A stretch of 64,000 bases of DNA from Pseudoduganella guangdongensis. Its GTDB lineage: Bacteria; Pseudomonadota; Gammaproteobacteria; Burkholderiales; Burkholderiaceae_D. The notes beneath the pieces were generated by a model, which saw only the letters and a list, made by a program, of their open reading frames with translations, ran no database searches and had not been told where the DNA came from. The position numbers and the translations under genes are program-made. Shown here piece by piece: positions 27,163 through 37,492 of the stretch; positions within the stretch are counted from its first letter, which is position 1; every line of letters starts with the position of its first letter. Location of the stretch: assembly GCF_009857475.1 (NCBI RefSeq), contig NZ_WWCJ01000016.1, forward strand, positions 1 to 64,000, read 5' to 3'.

Positions 27163-28181
27163 GCCCGTTCCTCGTAATTGCGCACCGTCTGGTCGATGGC
27201 GCCGAAGATGGTCTTACCCTGCGCGTCGTGCATTTCAATGCGCACGTTGTCGCCGAACTGCAGGAAACCGGTCTGCGGCTTGCCGCTCTCAATGGTCTCG
27301 TACATGCGCACTTCGGCCAGGCAGCAGTAGCCCACGCCGCCATTGGCGATGCTGGAGCCGTGCAGGTTGCCCTGCTTGTTCGACACGGTGCCGGAGCCGA
27401 TGATGGTGCCGGCGCACAGCTCGCGCGTCTTGGCGGCGTGCGCCACCAATTGCGCGAAGCTGAAGGTCATGTCTTCGCCGGCGTTCGGCTTGCCGAACGG
27501 CTGGCGGTTGATCTGCACCAGCAACGGCAGGTGCAGCTTGTTGTCCTGCCAGTCCTTGCCCAGTTCATCCGGGGTCACGGCCACCGGCGAGAAGGCGCTG
27601 GCCGGTTTCGAGTTGAAGAAGCCGAAACCTTTCGCCAGCTCGTTCGGGATCAGGTTGCGCAGCGACACGTCGTTCACCAGCATCACCAGGCGGATCGCGT
27701 TGCCAGCTTCCTCATCGCTGGCGCCCATCTTCACGTCGCCGGTGATGACGGCGACTTCCGCTTCCAGGTCGATGCCCCAGGCTTCGTCCAGCGCGTAGAT
27801 GGCGTCGCGCGGGCCGACGAAGCTGTCCGAGCCGCCCTGGTACATCAGCGGGTCGGTGTAGAAAGAGGCCGGCACTTCGGCGTTGCGCGCCTTGCGCACC
27901 AGCTCCACGTGGTTGATGTAGGCGGAACCGTCGGCCCACTGGTAGGCGCGCGGCAGCGGCGAATGCGCCTGGTTTTCGTCGAAGGGCTGAGCGCCGGAAG
28001 CGCTGCCCTGGTTCAGCAGGGCGTAAATCTGCTTCAGCTGCGGCGCGGCGCTGTCCCAGTTGTCCAGGGCGTCCTGCATGGTGGCGGCGATGGTCGGCAC
28101 CGGCTGGCAGGATTTCAGGTCGCGGCTGACGACGACCAGGCGGCCGTCGCGGCTACCGTCTTTGAGGGAGGCGAGTTTCAT
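27159..28181 (-). CDS. Fumarylacetoacetate hydrolase family protein
   Basis: 340 aa. The FAH catalytic core is recognisable: metal-binding acidic residues in DEAWGIDLEAEVAVITGD, VNDVSLRNLIPNELAKGFGF, KPASAFSPVAVTPDELG, and the glycine-rich AGTIIGSGTVSNKQG. Members cleave the C-C bond of fumarylacetoacetate or fumarylpyruvate, the step after MaiA. The gene lies between VOC (8 nt) and maiA (4-nt overlap). Its length is that of the short bacterial FAH group rather than the roughly 420-aa eukaryotic-type fumarylacetoacetase. Confidence 0.9.
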   Translation of the reverse strand: MKLASLKDGSRDGRLVVVSRDLKSCQPVPTIAATMQDALDNWDSAAPQLKQIYALLNQGSASGAQPFDENQAHSPLPRAYQWADGSAYINHVELVRKARNAEVPASFYTDPLMYQGGSDSFVGPRDAIYALDEAWGIDLEAEVAVITGDVKMGASDEEAGNAIRLVMLVNDVSLRNLIPNELAKGFGFFNSKPASAFSPVAVTPDELGKDWQDNKLHLPLLVQINRQPFGKPNAGEDMTFSFAQLVAHAAKTRELCAGTIIGSGTVSNKQGNLHGSSIANGGVGYCCLAEVRMYETIESGKPQTGFLQFGDNVRIEMHDAQGKTIFGAIDQTVRNYEERA

Positions 28182-28189
28182 GTATTTCC

Positions 28190-28720
28190 TTAATTCTGTG
28201 GTGCGTGCATCCAGGCGGCGTGCTTGGGCGCTTTTTTCGTTTTAGACCATTCTTCCAGCATTTCCCACTTCACATCGTCCAGCTTCTGCATCATCTCCGG
28301 GGTGCCGGTGTTGGCCGCCAGCTCCAGGCGGTGGCCGTTCGGGTCGAAGAAGTAGATCGACTTGAAGATGGTATGGTTGACCGGGCCCAGTACTTCAATA
28401 CCGCCCGCCACCAGGCGCTCTTTGGCGGCCAGCAGCTCATCCATCGAACCGACTTCCAGCGCCAGGTGCTGCACCCAGGCCGGGGTGTTTTCGTCGCGCC
28501 CCATATCCTTCTGGGTCGGCAGTTCGAAGAAGGCCAGGATATTGCCCTGGCCGGCGTCCAGGAACACGTGCATATACGGGTCCGGCGCCTTGGTCGACGG
28601 CACTTCGTCTTCGGCGATGGCCAGCACGAAGTTCATGTTCAGGTGCTTGACGTACCACTCGACGGTTTCCTTGGCGTCCTTGCAGCGGTAGGCAACGTGG
28701 TGGATTTGCTTGATTTTCAT
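28190..28720 (-). CDS. VOC-superfamily metalloenzyme (glyoxalase/extradiol dioxygenase-like)
   Basis: 176 aa from the ATG at 28720 (MKIKQIHHVAYRCKD). The beta-alpha-beta-beta-beta units of the vicinal-oxygen-chelate fold are visible, with likely metal ligands His near the start (IHHVAY), His in WVQHLALEVGS and Glu in GHRLELAAN. The first gene of the operon, it diverges from a LysR gene. Single-domain VOC proteins in such operons may open an aromatic ring or act on a side product; the reaction cannot be named from sequence. Confidence 0.8.
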   Translation of the reverse strand: MKIKQIHHVAYRCKDAKETVEWYVKHLNMNFVLAIAEDEVPSTKAPDPYMHVFLDAGQGNILAFFELPTQKDMGRDENTPAWVQHLALEVGSMDELLAAKERLVAGGIEVLGPVNHTIFKSIYFFDPNGHRLELAANTGTPEMMQKLDDVKWEMLEEWSKTKKAPKHAAWMHAPQN

Positions 28721-28773
28721 GGCGGGGCTCCTTTGCGATTCCGCCATTAAACGCCTGTTTCAGCTATCATACA

Positions 28774-28790
28774 AACGATATTTTCACGTT
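28774..28790. promoter_or_regulatory. Candidate LysR operator between VOC and LysR genes
   Basis: AACG-N9-CGTT forms an inverted repeat in the 88-nt divergent gap. On the minus strand a TATGAT -10-like hexamer lies just downstream but no good -35 is seen, as expected for a LysR-activated promoter. The assignment is inferred. Confidence 0.4.
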
Positions 28791-28808
28791 GATTTATTAA
28801 TTTTCCTG

Positions 28809-29678
28809 ATGAATCCCACCATCCGCCAGATGCGCGCCCTGGTCGCCGTCGCCCGCACCGGCAGCTTCACCGCCGCCGCCGACCTGCTGCATGTCACCCA
28901 GTCCGCCCTCTCCGGCCAGATCAAGGAGCTGGAGCAGTTGCTGGGCGTGAAGGTGGTGGAGCGCAATACGCGGCGGGTGCAGTTGTCGGAGGTGGGGCGC
29001 GAGCTGTATCCGCTGTTCGACAAGATGCTGCAGGACCTGGACGGGGCGATGGCCGATATCGCCAGCCGCAAGGCTTTAAAGAAAGGCATCGTGCGCGTGG
29101 CGGCGCCGCAGATGATGGCCTGCACCCTGCTGCCGCAGGTGATCGGCCAGTTCCGCGCCGCCTACCCGGACGTGCAGGTGCAACTGGTGGATTGCCCGGT
29201 CGATAACGTGGCGGCGCGCGTGGTGAGCGGCGAGGTGGACGTGGGCATCGGCCCCGAGCGCGACGTGACCGCCGAGGTGGATGCGCAACTGCTGTTCGAG
29301 ATGCCCTTTGTGGTGGTGTTCCCGCCCGGCCATGCGCTGGCGGCGCGGCAGCGCGTGGCATGGTCCGAGGTCAACCAGCATTCCTTCATTGCCCTGCAAG
29401 GCCAGTTCACCGAACGCCTGCTGCGCGATATGACCACGCTCGCGCCCTACAACGAGGTGACCTTCATGACCACCGCGCTGGCCATGGTGGCGGCCGGCCT
29501 GGGCATCACCGCCTGCCTGCCCTATGCGGCGCCGATGGTGCGCCTGTACGGTTTGGACATGCGGCCGCTGGTGGAACCGGAACTCACGCGTAAATTTTTC
29601 ATCTACACCAAGACCTCGCGCACGCCCTCCCCGGCTGCGGAGCGCTTCATCAGCATGCTCGGCGACTATTCCCTATAA
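28809..29678 (+). CDS. LysR family transcriptional regulator, probable activator of the VOC-FAH-maiA operon
   Basis: 289 aa from the ATG at 28809 (MNPTIRQMRALVAVARTG); an upstream in-frame codon at 28710 lies inside the VOC gene. The helix-turn-helix is SFTAAADLLHVTQSALSGQI, and the effector domain begins near VRVAAPQMMACTLLP. The gene is divergent from the catabolic operon, the standard arrangement for LysR control. The ligand is probably a pathway intermediate (inference). Confidence 0.92.
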   Translation: MNPTIRQMRALVAVARTGSFTAAADLLHVTQSALSGQIKELEQLLGVKVVERNTRRVQLSEVGRELYPLFDKMLQDLDGAMADIASRKALKKGIVRVAAPQMMACTLLPQVIGQFRAAYPDVQVQLVDCPVDNVAARVVSGEVDVGIGPERDVTAEVDAQLLFEMPFVVVFPPGHALAARQRVAWSEVNQHSFIALQGQFTERLLRDMTTLAPYNEVTFMTTALAMVAAGLGITACLPYAAPMVRLYGLDMRPLVEPELTRKFFIYTKTSRTPSPAAERFISMLGDYSL

Positions 29679-29686
29679 TTTGCGGC

Positions 29687-30268
29687 ATGTCGCACAATAC
29701 GATTGATGCCAACCAGGCTATGGACAAGTTCGACGGCCACCACCAGGTGTGGCTGTTCGGCTATGGCTCGCTGATTTACAAAGCGGATTTCCCCTTTATC
29801 GAGCGCCGCCCGGCGCACATCGTCGGCTGGTCGCGCCGCTTTTGGCAAGGCTCGCACGACCATCGCGGCACGCCCGAAGCACCGGGCCGCGTCGCCACCC
29901 TGGTGCCGGCCGAGGGCGCCGTCTGCCACGGCATGGCCTACCTCGTCACGCCGGAGGAATTCGCCCACCTCGACCACCGTGAAAAGAACGGCTACCTGCG
30001 CGTGGCGATCGACATCCACTTTGCAGCCGGCGGCACCGAGGAAGGCCTGATCTACATCGCCGCCGAGGATAACGCGGCCTGGCTGGGGGAAGCGCCGGTT
30101 GAAGAGATCGCGCGCCACATCGCCGCCGCCGCCGGCCCTAGCGGCCCCAATACGGAATACCTGCTGCGCCTGGCCGCCGCGTTACGCGACATGGGGCACC
30201 ACGACGAGCACGTCCACGCGATTGAGTCCTTACTCGGCACCGGTTTAGTAACGTCAAAAGCGCCCTGA
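29687..30268 (+). CDS. chaC: Glutathione-specific gamma-glutamylcyclotransferase ChaC
   Basis: 193 aa. The family substrate loop is WLFGYGSLIYKADFPFIERR, followed by VGWSRRFWQGSHDHRGTPEAPGR (the first 20 residues of this stretch are diagnostic) and the catalytic-Glu region LDHREKNGYLRV. It degrades glutathione to 5-oxoproline and Cys-Gly in the cytosol. The start at 29687 is 8 nt after the LysR stop; a second ATG at 29720 (MDKFDGHH) is an alternative. Confidence 0.93.
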   Translation: MSHNTIDANQAMDKFDGHHQVWLFGYGSLIYKADFPFIERRPAHIVGWSRRFWQGSHDHRGTPEAPGRVATLVPAEGAVCHGMAYLVTPEEFAHLDHREKNGYLRVAIDIHFAAGGTEEGLIYIAAEDNAAWLGEAPVEEIARHIAAAAGPSGPNTEYLLRLAAALRDMGHHDEHVHAIESLLGTGLVTSKAP

Positions 30269-30315
30269 GGCACATCGATGTTGACCAGAAACCAGCCCGT
30301 GATGATCTCCGCTGC

Positions 30316-31482
30316 TTAGAACAAATCCATTTGCCCCGCTTTGGCGGCGGCGCGCGCTTTGGCGCCGGAGGGTGGGATGTGGTCGGGGCGTTGGAACTGG
30401 CTGCGGTCGAGGGTGCGGAATTTGCTGTGGCGGCTGTGGAAGCCGTAGCGGGCGATGCCTTTCTCGATGCGCTGCTGGATCAGGTCGGCCCACACGCCTT
30501 CGCCGCGCATGCGCGCGCCAAACTCGGCCTCATAGTCCTTGCCGCCGCGCATATCCCGCACGCGGTTCATGACGCGCGCGGCGCGGTCGGGGAAATGGGC
30601 TTCCAGCCACTCCTTGAACAGCGGGCTCACTTCCCACGGCAGGCGCAGCACCACGTAGGTGGCCATGCTGGCGCCGGCATCGCGCGCGGCGGCCATGATT
30701 TTTTCAATATCGGGCTCGGTGACGAAGGGAATGATGGGGGCGATCGACACGCCGACCGGAATGCCGGCCCGGGCCAGGGTTTCAATCGTGCGCAAGCGGC
30801 GCGCCGGGGCGGCGGCGCGCGGCTCCAGCGTGCGTGAGATCTTGCTGTCCAGCGTGGTGAGCGTGATCGAGGCGGCGGCCAGGTTGCGCTCGGCCATCGG
30901 CGCCAGGATGTCGATATCGCGCTCGATCAGGGAGGACTTGGTGATCAGCCCAACCGGATGGTGGCACTCGGCCAGCACCTGCAGCACGCGCCGCGTCAAC
31001 TGGTAGTCGCGCTCGCAGGGCTGGTAGGCGTCGGTATTCACGCCAAGGGCGAGCGACTCGACTTGGTAGCCCGGCTTCGAAAGTTCGGTGCGCAACAGTT
31101 CCGGCGCATTGATCTTGGCGAACAGCTTGGTTTCAAAATCCAGCCCCGGCGACAGGCCGAGATAGCTGTGCGACGGACGGGCGAAGCAATAGATGCAGCC
31201 ATGTTCGCAGCCGCGATAAGGATTCAGTGAAACACTGAAGGGAATATCGGGCGACTGGTTGCGCGTGAGGATGGTCTTGGCTGTCTCCTCGGTGACGATG
31301 GTGCGCGGCGGCAGCTTTTCCGCATCGGCGTCGTCCGGATCGGGCGCCCAGCCGTCATCGAAGGCCTCGCGCCCCTGCAACTCATACCTGCCTTGCATAT
31401 TAGATACCGCGCCACGCCCTTTTTGGGCCTTGCGCGATTGCGGCGGCAGCATCACCTGCCCCTCTAGGTCGTGGTCCTGCAT
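30316..31482 (-). CDS. PA0069-family radical SAM protein, likely LexA-controlled
   Basis: 388 aa from the ATG at 31482 (a TTG 12 nt upstream is a less likely start). The 4Fe-4S motif CEHGCIYCFARP is at about residues 90-101 after LNPYRG, followed by a long SPL-like TIM-barrel (GVNTDAYQPCERDYQLTRRV, ITKSSLIERDIDILAPMAER, MATYVVLRLPWEVSPLFKEW). The family is related to spore photoproduct lyase, but the substrate is unknown. A LexA-type box covers the start of its promoter region (31501-31522), linking it to DNA damage. The stop lies 47 nt past the convergent chaC stop. Confidence 0.88.
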   Translation of the reverse strand: MQDHDLEGQVMLPPQSRKAQKGRGAVSNMQGRYELQGREAFDDGWAPDPDDADAEKLPPRTIVTEETAKTILTRNQSPDIPFSVSLNPYRGCEHGCIYCFARPSHSYLGLSPGLDFETKLFAKINAPELLRTELSKPGYQVESLALGVNTDAYQPCERDYQLTRRVLQVLAECHHPVGLITKSSLIERDIDILAPMAERNLAAASITLTTLDSKISRTLEPRAAAPARRLRTIETLARAGIPVGVSIAPIIPFVTEPDIEKIMAAARDAGASMATYVVLRLPWEVSPLFKEWLEAHFPDRAARVMNRVRDMRGGKDYEAEFGARMRGEGVWADLIQQRIEKGIARYGFHSRHSKFRTLDRSQFQRPDHIPPSGAKARAAAKAGQMDLF

Positions 31483-31500
31483 GCGGCGCCCCAAAGCAAA

Positions 31501-31522
31501 ATACTGTGTATTTATACAGTAT
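31501..31522 (-). promoter_or_regulatory. LexA (SOS) box
   Basis: The 20-mer TACTGTGTATTTATACAGTA (31502-31521) matches the classic SOS palindrome TACTGTATATATATACAGTA at 18 of 20 positions, including both CTG/CAG arms, and one further A-T pair extends it to 31501-31522. It overlaps the end of the -10 hexamer of the promoter at 31521-31549, where LexA would block transcription of the radical SAM gene starting at 31482. Confidence 0.88.
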
Positions 31523-31549
31523 CATAAACCGCCCGCGCCTCGCCTGCAA
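31521..31549 (-). promoter_or_regulatory. Sigma-70-like promoter of the radical SAM gene
   Basis: On the minus strand TTGCAG (31549-31544), a 17-nt spacer and TATGAT (31526-31521). The -10 hexamer abuts the LexA box, and the predicted transcription start falls within it, about 30 nt before the ATG. Confidence 0.7.
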
Positions 31550-31609
31550 GCCAAGCTGGTATCATGCGCACTTCTCCGGGATCCCCCCCCGACCTTCTAA
31601 GAGCAATAA

Positions 31610-32182
31610 ATGAGCAAAACTACCAATCTGCCTTCCTTCGGCAGCAGGATTTCCCTCGCCATTGGCGCCTTTTTCAAGACCCTGGGCGACGCCGAATTCG
31701 CCGCGCGCGTGCGCGACGACGGCATCGGTCCGGCGGCTGCACCTGCGCCAGTTCCGGCGCCGGCCCCGGCGCCCGCCCCAGCTGCCGCGCCGCTGCGCGA
31801 AGCCACGCCTGACGCCGCACTGCAGCTGCTGTCGCTGTTCCAGCGCGAAGCGCGCCTGATCGACTTCACGCAGGAAAACCTGGCGGCCTATTCGGACGCC
31901 GATATCGGCGCCGCCGCGCGCGTGGTGCACGAAGGCTGCGCCAAAGTGCTGCGTGAGCACTTCGCCATCGAGGCCATCCGCAGCGAAGCGGAAGGCAGCC
32001 GCGTGACCTTGCCGGAAGGCTTCGACGCGTCCGCCGTGCGCCTGACCGGCAACGTGGTGGGCAAGGCGCCGTTCAGCGGCACCCTGAGCCACCGCGGCTG
32101 GCGCGCCGCCAGCGTGCGCCTGCCGAAACTGGCCGAAGCGCACGACGCCAAAGTCCTGGCACCGGCCGAGGTGGAACTGTGA
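31610..32182 (+). CDS. DUF2760 protein, first gene of the Hsp70 module
   Basis: 190 aa, no signal peptide. An N-terminal amphipathic segment (SRISLAIGAFFKTLGDAEFA, about 11-31) is followed by a Pro/Ala linker of roughly 25 residues and then the DUF2760 domain (about 65-190): ALQLLSLFQREARLIDFTQE, AVRLTGNVVGKAPFSGTLSH and a final PAEVEL. The domain has no assigned function and is known mainly as a neighbour of Hsp70 genes. Its stop overlaps the GTG start of the next gene (GTGA), so the two are translationally coupled. It may be a substrate, cochaperone or membrane recruiter for the two Hsp70s (inference). Confidence 0.85.
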   Translation: MSKTTNLPSFGSRISLAIGAFFKTLGDAEFAARVRDDGIGPAAAPAPVPAPAPAPAPAAAPLREATPDAALQLLSLFQREARLIDFTQENLAAYSDADIGAAARVVHEGCAKVLREHFAIEAIRSEAEGSRVTLPEGFDASAVRLTGNVVGKAPFSGTLSHRGWRAASVRLPKLAEAHDAKVLAPAEVEL

Positions 32183-34028
32183 GCGATCCGCGTTACGCCA
32201 TCGGCATCGACCTTGGCACCACCCACAGCGCGCTGTCCTATGTTGAACTGGCGGGCAGCGACGGTGAAAAGACCAAGCACGGCGTGCTGGGCATCCCGCA
32301 GCTGACCGCGCCGGGCACGGTGGAAGAGCTGCCGCTGCTGCCAAGCTTCCTGTACCTGCCACACGCCGACGAACTGGCGCCGGGCGAACTGACCCTGCCT
32401 TGGGCCGCGCCGGAAGGCCAGGCCGCCGTGGCCGGCGAAATGGCGCGCAGCCGTGGCGCCACCACGCCGATCCGCCTGGTGTCGAGCGCCAAGAGCTGGC
32501 TGTGCCACCCGGGCGTGGACCGCCGCGCCGGCATCCTGCCGCACGACGCGCCGGAGGAAGTGACGCGCATCTCGCCGCTGCAAGCCTCCACCCGCTACCT
32601 GCAGCACCTGCGCGCCGCCTGGGACAATGCCCATCCGGAGGCGCCGTTCAATGAGCAGGCGGTGACCGTCACCATCCCGGCCTCCTTCGACCCGGCCGCG
32701 CGCGAACTGACCGCCGAGGCGGCACGCGCCGCCGGCTACGCCAGCATCACCCTGCTGGAAGAGCCGCAATCGGCCCTCTACAGCTGGATCCAGAACAGCG
32801 ACGGCCGCTGGCGCAAGGAAGTGAAGCCGGGCGACATCATCCTGGTGGTGGACGTGGGCGGCGGCACCAGCGACTTCTCGCTGATCGCCATCCTCGAACG
32901 CGACGGCGTGCTGGAACCGCACCGCGTGGCGGTGGGCGACCATATCCTGCTGGGCGGCGACAATATGGACCTGGCGCTGGCCCACCTGGTGGCGCGCAAG
33001 CTGGCCGCCAACGGCACCCAGCTCGACGCCTGGCAAATGCGCGCGCTGACTTACGGCTGCCGCGCTGCCAAGGAGAACCTGCTGGCCAACGCGCAAGCCG
33101 AGACGTGGCCTATCGTGGTGCCAAGCCGCGGCTCGAAACTGATCGGCGGCTCGATCCGCACCGAGCTGACGCGCGCCGAAGTCACCACCTTCATCACCGA
33201 CGGCTTCTTCCCGAAAGTGGAAGCGGCGGCGCGGCCCGCTGTGCGCGCCCGCGCCGGCCTGACCCAGCTTGGCCTGCCGTACGCGCAGGACGCGGCCATC
33301 ACCAAGCACCTGGCAGCCTTCCTGGCGCGCCAGGTGGGCGCCACGGCGGAACTGGACGGCTTTGCCGGCCGCGTGAACGCGGAGCACAGCTTCCTGCACC
33401 CGAGCGCGGTGCTGTTCAACGGCGGCGTGTTCAAGTCGGAGCTGCTGGCCACGCGCATGATGGACACCATCAACGATTGGCTCTACATGGAAGGCGCAGA
33501 ACCGGCACGCATGCTGGGCGGCGCGGACCTGGACCTGGCGGTGGCGCGCGGCGCGGCCTACTACAGCTACGTGCGGCGCGGCGCCGGTGTGCGCATTCGC
33601 GGCGGCACGGCGCGTTCCTACTACGTTGCGGTGGAATCGTCGATGCCGGCCATCCCGGGCATGGAGCCGCCGATCCAGGCGCTGTGCGTGGCGCCGTTCG
33701 GCATGGAGGAAGGCAGCGAGCTGGAACTGCCGGGCCAGGAGTTCGGCCTGGTAGTGGGCGAGCCGGTGCACTTCCGCTTCTTCGGCTCCTCCGTGCGGCG
33801 CCAGGACCAGATCGGCAGCGTGCTCGATTTCTGGGGCCCGGACGAGCTGGTTGAGCTGAACGAGATCCAGGCCACGCTGTCGCCGGAAGGCCGCACCGTG
33901 GGCGAGGTGGTGCAGGTGCGCCTGCATGCCTATGCCAGCGAAGCGGGCACCCTGGAACTGCTGGCGGTGGCGCAGGATGGCCAGCGCTGGAAGGTCGAAT
34001 TCGACGTGCGAAGCGCCGGCGAAGGCCA

Positions 34029-34032
<4 letters not shown>
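32179..34032 (+). CDS. Non-canonical Hsp70 family protein, no lid domain
   Basis: 617 aa from a GTG overlapping the DUF2760 stop. The actin-like ATPase domain is intact: phosphate 1 YAIGIDLGTTHSALSYVEL (about 6-24), phosphate 2 VVDVGGGTSDFSLI (D225), and an adenosine motif VLFNGGVFKSELL (about 410-422). The C-terminal 150 residues form a beta-rich, SBD-like region (GMEEGSELELPGQEFGLVVG), but there is no helical lid or EEVD-like tail. It differs from the DnaK and HscA types and has no GrpE or J-protein partner nearby. It overlaps the following Hsp70 by 4 nt (ATGA). Confidence 0.9.
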
Positions 34033-36843
<2,811 letters not shown>

Positions 36844-36851
<8 letters not shown>

Positions 36852-37470
36852 CGCGCCCGCCGTGCGCGGCCTGTTCCTGCTGCTGCGCCACAAAGCCATC
36901 GAAGGCCGCGATCACGCGGTCGTAGCGGTGTTCGTCCCCTTCCAGCTGCGCCAGCGCGTAGCAGCTCGCCTCCAGCGTGGACAGCTGGTCCGGCGCATGC
37001 GCTTTGCGGATCAGGTAATGCGAGGGCGGCGTGTCGCGCAAAGGCAGGCGCGGCAAGGCTTGCAGCAGCGGGTTCAGATACAGCATCTTGCGGCTTTTGC
37101 GCCAGGTGGCGTCCAGCACAATCAACTGCACCTGCTGCGGCGCCAGCGCGGCCTCGTAGGCCGGCGGCGGGGCGATGCCGAGCGAGCGGTCGCCCGGGGT
37201 GTCGGGATACAGCAGCACCGGCTGGCGCCCGCCGCGGCCCAGCAGCGCGGCCAGCGCCGCTTCCTCGAATTGCTCGCCGGTTTCCATGCGGCTGCCCGGC
37301 AGGCACAGGTGCAGCAGGCGCGCACTGCCTTTGGCATTGGCCACTTCCATCGGGTGCTGCAGGATCAGGACGTCGACCGCGCTGGCCACCGGCGCCGCCC
37401 AATGGCAGATGCAGGTGGCGGCGGGGCGCAGGCAGGTGGCGCACATCGGGCGCCGTGGCATGGTGTTCAT
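36844..37470 (-). CDS. DTW-domain protein (TapT-like tRNA aminocarboxypropyltransferase)
   Basis: 208 aa from the ATG at 37470 (MNTMPRRPM); a longer in-frame start at 37533 would enter the TssM gene. A zinc-binding cysteine set (CATCLRPAATCICHW) precedes LILQHPMEVANAKGSARLL, and the DTW motif appears as IVLDATWRKSRKML. DTW enzymes add the aminocarboxypropyl group of SAM to uridine in tRNA (acp3U). C-terminal RYDRVIAAFDGF completes the domain. It is read toward the Hsp70 operon and overlaps its last gene by 8 nt at the 3' ends. Confidence 0.88.
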
Positions 37471-37492
37471 GGCGCGGATCATACACCAGGCC

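Noticed and set aside
31564-31812. A small plus-strand gene starting ahead of DUF2760
   Set aside because: It overlaps DUF2760 in another frame, and the DUF2760 start at 31610 explains the coding signal.
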